This document shows positions 50,901-58,882 of a stretch of 64,000 bases of DNA, piece after piece. The stretch spans positions 1 to 64,000 of the forward strand of contig NZ_VTWU01000005.1 in assembly GCF_008727865.1 (NCBI RefSeq), given 5' to 3'. Each line of letters begins with the position of its first letter. Position 1 is the first letter of the stretch. The notes beneath the pieces are model-generated. The model was not told the DNA's origin, made no database searches, and saw only the letters and a program-made list of their open reading frames with translations. The stretch is from Hymenobacter busanensis (GTDB taxonomy: Bacteria > Bacteroidota > Bacteroidia > Cytophagales > Hymenobacteraceae). Position numbers and translations under genes: made by a program.

Positions 50901-52921
50901 AGATGGCCATTCTCAAAAACGAATTCGCCAAGAAAACCCGCCACCTGCCCATTCGCCAGCTCATGCAGCGGGCCGGGCGGGTGGTGCAGGCCATCAAGCC
51001 GGTGTTCATGATGTCGCCGCTATCGGTGGCCAGCTTTCTGCCGCCCGGCGCGTTGGAGTTCGACTTGGTCGTCTTCGACGAAGCCTCGCAGGTGAAGCCC
51101 GTGGACGCGCTGGGCGCCGTGGCGCGGGGCAAAAAGCTGGTGGTGGTGGGCGACTCCAAACAGCTGCCGCCCACCTCCTTCTTCGATTCGCTGACGGGCA
51201 CCGGCGAGGCCGCCGACGAGGAAAACGTGACGGCCGACATCCAGAGCATCCTGGAGCTGTGCAAGGCCCGGCAGATGCCCGAGCGCATGCTGCGCTGGCA
51301 CTACCGCAGCCTGCACCAGTCGCTAATTGCGGCTTCCAACCACCTGTTCTACGAGGACAAGCTGGTGATTTTCCCCAGCCCCGGCGGCCAGGGCCAGTTG
51401 GGTTTGGTGTACCATCACCTGCCCAATACTTACTACGAACGGGGCACTACCCGCACCAATCCGCTGGAAGCCCAGGCCGTGGCCGAAGCCGTGCTGCACC
51501 ACGCCCGCACCACGCCCCGGCTCACGCTGGGCGTGGTGGCCTTCAGCACGGTGCAGCGTCAGGCCATTCAGGACGCGCTAGAAGTACTGCGCCGCCAGCA
51601 CCCCGAAACCGAGGCCTTCTTCGCCGCCCACCAGCACGAGCCGTTCTTCATCAAGAACCTGGAAAACGTGCAGGGCGATGAGCGCGACGTGATGCTGATC
51701 AGCATCGGCTACGGGCGCACCAAAGACGGGTATCTGTCGATGAGTTTCGGGCCGCTGAACGGGGAGGGCGGCGAGCGGCGGCTCAACGTGCTCATTACCC
51801 GCGCCAAGCAGCGCTGCGAGGTGTTCACCAACCTCTCCGCCGACGACCTGGACCTGAGCCGCACCCGGGCCCGGGGCGTAGCCGCGCTCAAAACCTTCCT
51901 AAACTTCGCCCAACACGGCCGCCTGAACCAGAACGAGGAAACCGGCCGCGACATGGAGTCGCCCTTCGAAGAAGCGGTGTACCGTGCCCTCACGGCCCGG
52001 GGCTACCAGCTGCGCCCGCAGATCGGCTCCCAGGGCTTTTTCATCGACTTGGCCGTGGTCGACCCTGACCAGCCGGGCCGCTACGTGCTCGGCATCGAGT
52101 GCGACGGGGCCATGTACCACGCCGCCCGCTCGGCCCGCGACCGGGACCGGCTGCGCCAACAGGTGCTGGAAGCCGTGGGCTGGCGCCTGCACCGCATCTG
52201 GAGCACCGACTGGTTCCGCGACCCGGAGCGCGAAACTGCGCGGGCCGTAGCCGCCATCGAAGAAGCCCGCCGTCTGGCCGCCCTCGACGAGTCCGACGAG
52301 CCGGAGGAAGCACTCCTGCCCGAGCCCGCCGCGCTGGAGCGCGAAGAACCCGCCGCGCCCAATGCCAACCCGGCCGTGGAGCCCTATCAGGTGGCCTTAT
52401 TGCCCGATACCATCCGGCTGCAGGAGCTGCACCAGCACGGCCTGGGCCAGCTGGCGAAGTGGCTGAGCGTGGTGGTGGGAGTGGAAAGTCCGGTCCACAT
52501 CGAAGAAGCCACCCGGCGCTTGGCCCACGCCAGCGGGGCCAGCCAAGTGGGCGCCCGCATCCGCAAAGTGGGGCGCGACGCGGCCCTGCTGGCCCAGAAC
52601 CTGCACTACCTGCGCCAGCAGGGCGACTTTTTGTGGGCCCCGGCCATGCAGCAGCCCCCGCTGCGCGACCGGAGCCAGCTGCCGGCTATTTCCCGCAAGC
52701 TCGCTTTCGTGGCGCCCGAAGAGCTGGCCCTGGCCCTGCGCACGGTGGTGGAGCAAAGCTTCGCGCTGCCCCGGGAAGCCGTATTTCTGCCCGCCGTGCG
52801 CCTGCTAGGCTTCTCCCGCCTCAGCGACGACATGCGCCAGCTGCTGGAGCCTGCGCTGACCGGCTTGCTGGAAAGGGGCGAACTGGTAGAGCTGAACGGC
52901 ATTCTGAAGCCGGCGGGGTGA
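47927..52921 (+). CDS. DUF4011 SF1 helicase with REase-like and DUF3320 domains
   Basis: The ATG at 47927 gives 1664 residues. The order is: DUF4011 N-domain (SRQELLDLGLRNPLLNFRP, about 20-40 onward), and helicase Walker A GPPGTGKSQT (about 370-379). A long alpha-helical insertion follows, with a Ser/Gln-rich linker at about 777-820. Motif II VFDEASQVKP (about 1050) and VVGDSKQLPPTSFF come next, then motifs V/VI near VQGDERDVMLISIGY and LNVLITRAKQRCEVF. A PD-(D/E)xK-like nuclease (PFEEAVYRAL at about 1346, GIECDGAMYH at about 1385) and a DUF3320 C-terminal domain complete it. Such fusions occur in DNA-processing and anti-phage contexts; the role here is not proven. A palindrome sits inside the linker. 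Confidence 0.88.
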   Translation: MESVTDSLVAAVSLTARLEASRQELLDLGLRNPLLNFRPSKAQGVTVVQEESAQVLDILVRQGKPMYFSATPEPARQKPGGEASAEAAQATEVVEDAGKDRATPLPEPAQAEVPTLEHYLEEHPPAALSEAAQQALLTDNRLQTAEPLARLETRLLNTYYTARTSLEETGVNILYLALGQLTWYEAESSAEPRQAPLVLVPVVLERGTVAERFKLTYSGAEVEGNLSLQARLKADFGIVLPDFDPDNQPLPEYFAAVRAALGGRGRWQVAADAIALGFFSFSKLMLYRDLDPATWPATAEGTSALLEHPAIRALLDHETGFDDPAPSVGEQAFLDTESPAHELHQVLDADSSQLLALLAVQEGRNLVIQGPPGTGKSQTIANLLAEAIGAGKKVLFVAEKMAALEVVKRRLDALDLGVACLELHSHKANKKSLHDELKATLALGRPASAAAVQDQAAQLPRYRLVLNDYALAVNAPIGRSRRTAQQVAGELLRLRTEQGGAELPRIPFGGLPEWTDADAAHAEDLAARLQATLLKTGAPRQLRFWGSELTVLLPADQDQLTRHLQQAAAAVAALQQQAEGLARHLQVPLPATRAAAEALLPAARHAQLAPSLSGVAVADAAWAPQASALHEILLAGEAQAALHQQYDTVLLPEAWQQQLLAERAAVLAYGDKWWKFLSGDFRRARKRLQSLWRTALPAEPAALVAAIDAVHDAGRHAQAVADARSLGQRLFGPGWQELCTDWAALRRTTDYLTLTHQRILRGELPAALLGYLESLASGTTTQSRSTTIVDQPDAAQSGIEQPSAEQVAADQSASAPTSPLPAQLGKLLASLETALAQHRAAVQAVVEALRLNEVRRFGPDGRLQFQPFAEQAAVLAAWQSHLPELHLATEWNNVAAAAQAEHRPELLVLAEAWPGAAQHLRAAVRQTWLEFLQKQAYEQHPALRQFERASHEETAARFRAADRASLLHNRVRVMTRHHDGLPNPQLPTAGGQMAILKNEFAKKTRHLPIRQLMQRAGRVVQAIKPVFMMSPLSVASFLPPGALEFDLVVFDEASQVKPVDALGAVARGKKLVVVGDSKQLPPTSFFDSLTGTGEAADEENVTADIQSILELCKARQMPERMLRWHYRSLHQSLIAASNHLFYEDKLVIFPSPGGQGQLGLVYHHLPNTYYERGTTRTNPLEAQAVAEAVLHHARTTPRLTLGVVAFSTVQRQAIQDALEVLRRQHPETEAFFAAHQHEPFFIKNLENVQGDERDVMLISIGYGRTKDGYLSMSFGPLNGEGGERRLNVLITRAKQRCEVFTNLSADDLDLSRTRARGVAALKTFLNFAQHGRLNQNEETGRDMESPFEEAVYRALTARGYQLRPQIGSQGFFIDLAVVDPDQPGRYVLGIECDGAMYHAARSARDRDRLRQQVLEAVGWRLHRIWSTDWFRDPERETARAVAAIEEARRLAALDESDEPEEALLPEPAALEREEPAAPNANPAVEPYQVALLPDTIRLQELHQHGLGQLAKWLSVVVGVESPVHIEEATRRLAHASGASQVGARIRKVGRDAALLAQNLHYLRQQGDFLWAPAMQQPPLRDRSQLPAISRKLAFVAPEELALALRTVVEQSFALPREAVFLPAVRLLGFSRLSDDMRQLLEPALTGLLERGELVELNGILKPAG
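50255..50287. repeat. 15-bp perfect palindrome inside the helicase gene
   Basis: AGTGGTACTACGACT (50255-50269) and its exact reverse complement (50273-50287) flank a three-base loop. The element is read in frame and encodes a Ser/Thr-rich peptide at the start of a low-complexity linker. It looks like a REP-type palindromic repeat that landed in a tolerant linker. Confidence 0.8.
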
Positions 52922-52927
52922 AAGGCT

Positions 52928-53239
52928 ATGAGCGGTCTTGATCGGGTGCGAAGCTGGGTGGAAGCCGGTAAGCAGATTGGGCCAGTCATCCGCTACGAGC
53001 GTGGTGGTCGGCCCTGTTGGTTATCTGTCGGCATCCAGCGTTGGGAAGGCATTTACAAGCGCTACGTGTCCGAAATACGGGAAGTCGACATGAGCAGGGA
53101 GGCGTTTATCCGCGACGAAATCATTCCTTATGCCAGCTTTGAAGAGCTGCTGGCCGCTTACCCGCAGCAAACCGATATTCCAATAGAAGACTTGGCGCCG
53201 CTGAAAGGACAACGGCTATTCAACCCACGCTTCGGCTAA
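52928..53239 (+). CDS. Small hypothetical protein coupled to the helicase-nuclease
   Basis: This 103-residue protein begins six bases after the helicase stop, so it is almost certainly co-transcribed. It is mixed charge with no signal peptide or membrane helix. Visible segments are VIRYERGGRPCWLSVGIQRWEG, split at residues 20-41, and a C-terminal IEDLAPLKGQRLFNPRF. I do not recognise the family. The position suggests an accessory or regulatory partner of the helicase, by analogy with small genes in defence operons. That is inference. Base composition is slightly less GC-rich than the helicase. Confidence 0.6.
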   Translation: MSGLDRVRSWVEAGKQIGPVIRYERGGRPCWLSVGIQRWEGIYKRYVSEIREVDMSREAFIRDEIIPYASFEELLAAYPQQTDIPIEDLAPLKGQRLFNPRFG

Positions 53240-53347
53240 GCAGAACCCTTACAGCTTAACTAGTTAGTGAATCTACTAACGGTTGGGTTTCTGGGCAAAA
53301 CCGAGGCGGGCTGGTTTTGGCGTATGTATGGCTTCACATCGGGAGCT

Positions 53348-54331
53348 ATGGGTATGCGCTGTTTGCTGTTGTTTGGGAGCTTGCTGCAGCTGGCGCAAGC
53401 GCATGCCCAGTCGGGCCCAAATGATAGCGCCGCCGTGAGTCCCGACCGCCTCATCGGCTACTCCTTCGCCAACGACGCGTATTTCCGCACCGACTACTAT
53501 TTCACCCAAGGTATGACGCTGAACGTGGTGCATCCTGGGCTGCGCCATTCACCCGTCAACCGCGTGTTGCTGCGCCCGCGGGCCGGCAGTACCAGCTACT
53601 TCGGCGTGCGGCTGCGCTACGATGGGTTTACGCCGCTGCGCATTCAGGACCCCTTCATTCGCGTCGGCGACCGGCCTTACGCCTCCTACATCTACGCCGC
53701 GCTCTACCGCATGGCCAACAACCCCAGCCGCCGCCAACGGCTGACCTCGGCCGTCAACCTCGGTTTCATTGGGCCAGCGGCCGGCGCGAAAGGCTTTCAA
53801 ACCACCCTGCACGAGTGGCTGGGTGCCCCCACGCCACGCGGTTGGGACTACCAGGTGCAAAACGACGTGGTACTGGGTTACCAACTCGGGGCCGAAAAGC
53901 AGTTGGCCGCCGTGGGCCGGCTGGCCGAGCTGATCGGTACGGCCGACGCGTCGCTGGGCACGCTCTATACCTACGCCAGCGCGGGCGGGCTGCTACGCGT
54001 TGGCAAGTTGAACCCGTATTTCCAGAACCTGGGCCTGACGTCTCGCACCAACCGGGCCAGACTGCGGAAATTTCAGCTCTACGCCCAGGCCCGCACCGAA
54101 GCGCGGCTTATCGGCTACGACGCCACGCTGCAGGGCGGCCTACTCAACCGGCACAATTCCTACACGCTTTCGGCCAACCAGGTAAAGCGGGGCGTGCTGC
54201 GCAGTTCGGCCGGGCTGGTGGTGGCCTACGGCGGCGTAAGCGTCGAAACTTCTGCCGCGTTTGTGTCGCCGGAGTTCGACGGTGCCCGCCGGCACAAATG
54301 GGTTCAATTTGGACTGGAGGCAGCGTTTTGA
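53348..54331 (+). CDS. LpxR-family lipid A 3'-O-deacylase-like outer-membrane protein
   Basis: The ATG at 53348 (MGMRCLLL) gives 327 residues; an ATG six bases later is equally possible. A signal peptide ends near AHA-Q. The mature part has the LpxR/DUF2219 pattern: FANDAYFRTDYYFTQG near the N-terminus with the Asn-Asp pair and a Thr, DRPYASYIYAAL, and LHEWLGAPTPRGWDYQ with the probable catalytic His. The rest is beta-barrel sequence ending in Phe. LpxR removes 3'-linked acyl chains from lipid A at the outer membrane. Activity on this organism's lipid A is inferred from family only. Confidence 0.82.
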   Translation: MGMRCLLLFGSLLQLAQAHAQSGPNDSAAVSPDRLIGYSFANDAYFRTDYYFTQGMTLNVVHPGLRHSPVNRVLLRPRAGSTSYFGVRLRYDGFTPLRIQDPFIRVGDRPYASYIYAALYRMANNPSRRQRLTSAVNLGFIGPAAGAKGFQTTLHEWLGAPTPRGWDYQVQNDVVLGYQLGAEKQLAAVGRLAELIGTADASLGTLYTYASAGGLLRVGKLNPYFQNLGLTSRTNRARLRKFQLYAQARTEARLIGYDATLQGGLLNRHNSYTLSANQVKRGVLRSSAGLVVAYGGVSVETSAAFVSPEFDGARRHKWVQFGLEAAF

Positions 54332-54371
54332 GGCTATAAGCAACGTTGCCTTGCTACTACCGCCTCGCCAC

Positions 54372-55337
54372 CTACTTCGCCCGGTTGATGATGAACACGC
54401 TGAGTAGGATAATGACCATGCCCAGCAAGTGCCAGCCGTTGATGACTTCGCCGTCGAGCAAGCCCCAGCCGAGGGCCACAATGGGCACCAAGTAGGTATT
54501 GGACGAGGCAAACAGCGCGGTGGATTGCTTGATGAGCTTGTTGAAGAGCACCATCGCGACGGCCGTGCTCATGGTGGCCAGCAGGGCAATGTAGCCGAAG
54601 GCCGTCCAGGCGCCGGGCGTGTGCTGGAGCTTGTGCACGAAATCGGTACCGAGCAGCAGATACAGCAAAGCCGGCCCGCCGATGAGCATGAGCAGCAAAC
54701 TCGTCACCGCCATCGACGTCATCCCGTGAAAGCGGTGCTTGATGATGTTTATGCTCACCCCGTAGCCCAGCGTAGCCAGCACAATGTAGAGCCCGTACCA
54801 CGCGTTGCCCTCGCCGGCGGGCGTGGCGTCGCCGCCGCTGCCGCCGAGGCCCATGAGCACGATGGTGCCCAGCAGCCCCGCCGCAATGCCTACCGCCCGC
54901 AGCCACGTGATGCGCTGCCCGAAAAACACGCCCACCAGCAGCGTGAAGGCCACCGTGAGGGCATTGAGCACGCCGGCCAGGCCCGAGGCGAGCTTGGTTT
55001 CGGCGTAGGCAAAGAGGAATGCGGGAACGAACGTGCCCACCACGCCGCTCAGCAGCAGCCATTTGTAGCGGCTGCGCTCCACCTGCCGCACGTGCCGCAG
55101 CGCAAACGGCAGCAGCAGCAAAGAGGCCACCGTCACGCGGGTAGCGCCCAGCTCCATGGCCGAAAACACCACTAAGCCTTTCTTCATCAGAATAAACGAG
55201 GTGCCCCAGATGCAAGCCAGCACAATCAGCAGCAGCCACGCCGCCAGGGGCGTGGGCGAGTGGGGCGGCGGACCGGCAACAGTGGCAGAAGCAGGAGCGG
55301 CCGCGGCGGCCGGAGCGGGGGAAGGGGAGGAGGGCAT
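54372..55337 (-). CDS. EamA/DMT-family transporter
   Basis: The ATG at 55337 gives 321 residues: a Pro/Ala-rich cytoplasmic N-terminus (about 1-30) followed by ten transmembrane helices in two EamA repeats. Landmarks are IWGTSFILMKKGLVVFSA at helix 1 and ASSNTYLVPIVALGWGLLDGEV in the second repeat. Drug/metabolite transporters of this family export amino acids or other small metabolites; the substrate is unknown. It converges on the LpxR-like gene. Confidence 0.9.
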   Translation of the reverse strand: MPSSPSPAPAAAAAPASATVAGPPPHSPTPLAAWLLLIVLACIWGTSFILMKKGLVVFSAMELGATRVTVASLLLLPFALRHVRQVERSRYKWLLLSGVVGTFVPAFLFAYAETKLASGLAGVLNALTVAFTLLVGVFFGQRITWLRAVGIAAGLLGTIVLMGLGGSGGDATPAGEGNAWYGLYIVLATLGYGVSINIIKHRFHGMTSMAVTSLLLMLIGGPALLYLLLGTDFVHKLQHTPGAWTAFGYIALLATMSTAVAMVLFNKLIKQSTALFASSNTYLVPIVALGWGLLDGEVINGWHLLGMVIILLSVFIINRAK

Positions 55338-55442
55338 CGACCGCAAAGGTCGGTACTCCTGCCGACGTAAGCCATCCGGTTTCTTGCGCACTTGCGGCAA
55401 AGGTCAGCTTCTGGTCGTGCGTGCGTGCCGAGCGGGAACGTA

Positions 55443-55499
55443 AACCGGCACGGGCCGCTGCTGCTTCTCGGGTGGAAGCAGCAGCGGCCCGTGCCGGTT
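55443..55499. terminator. 24-bp perfect stem downstream of dusB
   Basis: Arms 55443-55466 and 55476-55499 are exact reverse complements with a nine-base loop. It lies just past the dusB stop on the minus strand, with only a short T-rich tail, so terminator function is probable but not certain. Confidence 0.65.
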
Positions 55500-55528
55500 A
55501 CAGTTCAATGGCTAAGGTGGCGAAGCGC

Positions 55529-56515
55529 TTACGCGTACACCGCCTCGCTCTGGGCAATTTCCGCCAGAATGGCCCGCACCTCGTCGGGCGTGCCGGCTTC
55601 CACCAGCTGCGTGCGCCACTGTTTGGCGCCCACCAAGCCCTTGAAGTAGTGCGCGTAGTGCCGCCGCATCTCGAAGATGCCCACTTTCGGCCCTTTCCAC
55701 TCGATGCTTTTCTCGAAGTGCATGACGCAGGCCGCCACGCGCTCCTCCAGCGTGGGCGGAGCCAGCTTCTCGCCGGTGGCCAGGTAGTGCTTGATTTCGC
55801 GGAAAATCCACGGGTAGCCGATGCTGGCGCGGCCAATCATGATGCCGTCGACGCCGTAGCGGTTTTTGTAGTCGGCCGCCTTTTCGGGCGAGTCGATGTC
55901 GCCGTTGCCGAAGATGGGAATCCTGATGCGCGGGTTGTTTTTGATGGCCGCAATCAGGCGCCAGTCGGCGTCGCCCTTGTACATCTGCACGCGGGTGCGG
56001 CCGTGAATGGTGAGGGCCTCGATGCCTACGTCCTGGAGGCGCTCGGCCACTTCCTCCACGTTTTTGGTGGTTTCGTCCCAGCCCAGGCGGGTTTTCACCG
56101 TCACGGGCAGGTGCGTGTTCTTCACCACGGCGGCGGTCATTTCTACCATCTTCGGAATGTCGCGCAGCAGGGCCGCGCCGGCGCCCCGGCAGGCCACTTG
56201 CTTCACCGGGCAGCCGTAGTTGATGTCAATCAGGTCGGGCCCGGCCACGGTGCTGATGCGGGCGCACTCGCCCATCGTGTCCACGTCGGAGCCGAAGAGC
56301 TGAATGCCGATGGGCCGCTCGTAGTCGAACACGTCGAGCTTCTTGCGACTCTTGGCCGCGTCCCGAATCAGCCCTTCCGACGACACGAACTCGGTGTACA
56401 TCAAATCGGCGCCGCCCTGCTTGCACACGGCCCGGAACGGCGGATCCGACACGTCCTCCATGGGCGCGAGCAACAACGGGAAATCGGGCAGGGCAAGGTC
56501 GCGGATGTACACCAC
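55529..56515 (-). CDS. dusB: tRNA dihydrouridine synthase
   Basis: Dus enzymes reduce uridine to dihydrouridine in tRNA D-loops using FMN. The 328 residues start at one of two tandem GTG codons (56515 or 56512). Landmarks are LAPMEDVSDPPFR at the start of the FMN barrel, DINYGCPVKQV with the active-site Cys, TIHGRTRVQMYKG, and FGNGDIDSPEKA. IMIGRASIGYPWIF in the phosphate-binding region places it in the DusB-like group. An exact -7 box is 27 nt upstream. Confidence 0.93.
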   Translation of the reverse strand: MVYIRDLALPDFPLLLAPMEDVSDPPFRAVCKQGGADLMYTEFVSSEGLIRDAAKSRKKLDVFDYERPIGIQLFGSDVDTMGECARISTVAGPDLIDINYGCPVKQVACRGAGAALLRDIPKMVEMTAAVVKNTHLPVTVKTRLGWDETTKNVEEVAERLQDVGIEALTIHGRTRVQMYKGDADWRLIAAIKNNPRIRIPIFGNGDIDSPEKAADYKNRYGVDGIMIGRASIGYPWIFREIKHYLATGEKLAPPTLEERVAACVMHFEKSIEWKGPKVGIFEMRRHYAHYFKGLVGAKQWRTQLVEAGTPDEVRAILAEIAQSEAVYA

Positions 56516-56541
56516 AGCGGAAGGGGTTAGCGTATTTTACG

Positions 56542-56549
56542 CAAATTTA
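56542..56549 (-). promoter_or_regulatory. Candidate -7 element for dusB
   Basis: On the minus strand this reads TAAATTTG, an exact TAnnTTTG match, 27 nt before the GTG start. No clear -33 box is seen. Confidence 0.45.
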
Positions 56550-56575
56550 CGATTCTGCTTAACCCCGCTGCCCCC

Positions 56576-57631
56576 ATGAAAGGTTTCCCCCGCACAGAAG
56601 ACACCCTGCACCCCGCTTTGTCGCTGCTGCTGCTGGTTATGCTGGTGGGCGCCGGCATGTGCCTGGGCATGTTTGTGGCCGTGGCCATCGTATCGGGCCT
56701 CTACGGGGTAGAGCTGCTGCGCCTGCCCGAGGTGCTGGGCGCCCCCACCCGCCACGCCCACGGCTGGGAAATTCTGATGTGGCTGCAGGGCCTTACGCTG
56801 CTCATGGGCTTCGGTGCGGGTGCTTTGGCCCTGCCCATTATCCGGGACTTGCGGCCGACCTCGTATTTCATGCCGCGCCGCTCGGTGCCGCTCTGGTGGC
56901 CGGTAGCGGCTATGGTGCTCATCGTCATCAGCGTGCCGGCGCTGTCGGGTCTCATTGCCTGGAACGCCGACCTGCACCTACCCAGCTGGCTCTACGAGTT
57001 TGAGCGGTGGGCCCGCTTCAAGGAAGACCAGGCCCAGGAGCTGACTACCTTTCTTACCCGTTTCAACACCCCCAGCCGCTTCTGGGTGGCAGTGTTGGTG
57101 GTGGCCGTCATTCCCGCCATTGCCGAGGAGTTGACGTTCCGCGGCGTGGTGCTGCGTCAGTTCACCCGCTGGACCGGCTCCGTGCACTGGGGCGTGTGGC
57201 TGTCGGCCATCGTGTTCAGCGCCATTCACGTTCAGTTCTTCGGCTTCTTTCCGCGCGTACTTCTCGGCGTGCTGCTGGGCTACCTTTTCGCCTGGAGCGG
57301 CAATATCTTGGTCTCGATGGCCGCGCACTTCGCCCAGAACTTCTTCCAACTGCTGCTCCTGTACCTGCAGCAGCGCAATAGCATTGAATTCGATGCCGAC
57401 TCCACCGAGGCCCTGCCTTGGTACTGGATGCTGCTGTCGACCGTTCTCACCCTTGGCCTGCTCTACTGGCTCTACCAGCGCCGTATTCAGGTCCAGACGG
57501 CGGTCCTACCGCTCGGTCACACGCTCAGCGCCGAGGGCATAGCGGCCGCCGCTCCCGTAGCCGGCGAGGCCCATACCCTCAGCACCCGCGGCGTAGCCAA
57601 AGCACCCGGCCCCGACGCCACTCCGGCCTAA
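56576..57631 (+). CDS. CPBP-family intramembrane metalloprotease
   Basis: The 351 residues contain about eight transmembrane helices. The CPBP (Abi/CAAX protease) motifs are EELTFRGVVL (EExxxR), FSAIHVQFF (FxxxH) and HFAQNFFQ (HxxxN/B). Active-site residues expected of the glutamic/metallo CPBP fold are present. Substrates are unknown. Homologs process prenylated or bacteriocin-related peptides, but no such gene is nearby. It precedes cdsA in the same direction. Confidence 0.88.
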   Translation: MKGFPRTEDTLHPALSLLLLVMLVGAGMCLGMFVAVAIVSGLYGVELLRLPEVLGAPTRHAHGWEILMWLQGLTLLMGFGAGALALPIIRDLRPTSYFMPRRSVPLWWPVAAMVLIVISVPALSGLIAWNADLHLPSWLYEFERWARFKEDQAQELTTFLTRFNTPSRFWVAVLVVAVIPAIAEELTFRGVVLRQFTRWTGSVHWGVWLSAIVFSAIHVQFFGFFPRVLLGVLLGYLFAWSGNILVSMAAHFAQNFFQLLLLYLQQRNSIEFDADSTEALPWYWMLLSTVLTLGLLYWLYQRRIQVQTAVLPLGHTLSAEGIAAAAPVAGEAHTLSTRGVAKAPGPDATPA

Positions 57632-57732
57632 GCCGTATACGCTTTTCCCTTCCTCCGCCTTCAGCCGTTCCCCGTTTGGCCTCGTCACCTCCTTCCTCCA
57701 CAGATTCGCCCACCACGGCGGCCAAGCCGGCC

Positions 57733-58623
57733 ATGTCCAACATGTGGCAGCGCATTATTTCCGGCGTCGTCGGGGCCATACTGTTGCTGGGCTGCATCTG
57801 GTACAGCGGCTGGACGTTCGGTTTATTTTTCGCCGCCGTGCAGGCCCGCATGTTGTGGGAGTTCTACCGCATGATGAAGGAGTTGGAATACAAGCCCGGA
57901 GCCATACTGGGCGGCAGTCTGAGCGTGCTCATCTTCGCCTGCGTTTTCTGCATCGCGCAAGCCAGTGTTGTCACCCCCGATTCGATGGCTACTGGAGAGA
58001 CTATATGGCATGTAGCTCGGTGGGGTTATGCGGCCAAACAATCTTTAATAGCGGTATTTCTGCTGTTGCCAGTACTGCTGTTGCTGCGCGAAATGTTCTG
58101 GTGGCCCCGCCAGAAGCAGCCGTTTTCGCCTTTCCCCAACGTGGGAGTAGCCTTGCTCGGTTTTTGCTATGTGAGCTTGCCCATGAGCGGGCTGAACGTG
58201 CTGGCCTTCACCGACAGCGGCTACGACTACCGCCGCATCGTGGCCCTGCTCTTTATGGTCTGGGCTGCTGACATCGGCGCCTATGTATCCGGCAAAAACT
58301 TCGGCAAGCACAAGCTCGCCCCCAGCATCTCGCCCGGCAAAACCTGGGAAGGCTGGGCCGGCGGTGCCCTGCTCACCCTGGCCGTCGGCTGGGCCCTGGG
58401 CTACCTCATTCCCGAATTGCCCCTCGCGCATCGCCTCGTCGCCGCCACCGTGGTAGCCGTCTTCGGCCCCTTGGGCGACTTGGCCGAGTCCATGCTCAAG
58501 CGCAGCGTGGGCGTGAAAGATTCCGGCCGCATCATGCCCGGCCACGGCGGCCTGCTCGACCGCTTCGACGCTTTCCTCTTCGTGGTGCCTGTGCTGGTGG
58601 TGCTGCAACTGCTCTTCGCATAG
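57733..58623 (+). CDS. cdsA: Phosphatidate cytidylyltransferase
   Basis: CdsA makes CDP-diacylglycerol from phosphatidate and CTP, the precursor of phosphatidylethanolamine and phosphatidylglycerol. The ATG at 57733 gives 296 residues with about eight transmembrane helices. The family signature near the C-terminus is present (KRSVGVKDSGRIMPGHGG followed by DRFDAF). PSISPGKTWEG is a second landmark. The psd gene that uses this pathway is 1.7 kb downstream, separated by a glutamate dehydrogenase gene. Confidence 0.94.
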   Translation: MSNMWQRIISGVVGAILLLGCIWYSGWTFGLFFAAVQARMLWEFYRMMKELEYKPGAILGGSLSVLIFACVFCIAQASVVTPDSMATGETIWHVARWGYAAKQSLIAVFLLLPVLLLLREMFWWPRQKQPFSPFPNVGVALLGFCYVSLPMSGLNVLAFTDSGYDYRRIVALLFMVWAADIGAYVSGKNFGKHKLAPSISPGKTWEGWAGGALLTLAVGWALGYLIPELPLAHRLVAATVVAVFGPLGDLAESMLKRSVGVKDSGRIMPGHGGLLDRFDAFLFVVPVLVVLQLLFA

Positions 58624-58762
58624 CCGCCCGCTCCTTAACAATTTACGAAACGCTACTCTGCCCTTACGCTAAGCTACCCGGTCCTTCCGACGGTATTTTG
58701 ACTGGCCGAGAGGAAACCCGGAGCGGGCAATGCAGCCCAACTTGAGGTAGCTACACCGCGCA

Positions 58763-58794
58763 TTTATGCGTATTGGGGAATCCTAGTACCTTTG
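58763..58794 (+). promoter_or_regulatory. Promoter of the glutamate dehydrogenase gene
   Basis: TTTA (58763-58766) is followed after 20 nt by TACCTTTG (58787-58794), an exact -7 and near -33 match to the Bacteroidota consensus. The expected start of transcription is close to 58801. Confidence 0.6.
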
Positions 58795-58798
58795 GCGC

Positions 58799-58830
58799 GC
58801 CTTTTTCCGCCCGTTTCGGGCGCAAAAGGC
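58799..58830 (+). promoter_or_regulatory. 5'-leader hairpin of the glutamate dehydrogenase mRNA
   Basis: A two-part stem (58799-58805 with 58824-58830, and 58808-58813 with 58817-58822) begins at the predicted transcription start. It could protect the 5' end or affect initiation. There is no T-run after it. Confidence 0.5.
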
Positions 58831-58882
58831 AGCCTCCCTATCTTCCTTTTCCCCACTTCCATTTCCTTTCCCCACACGACGC

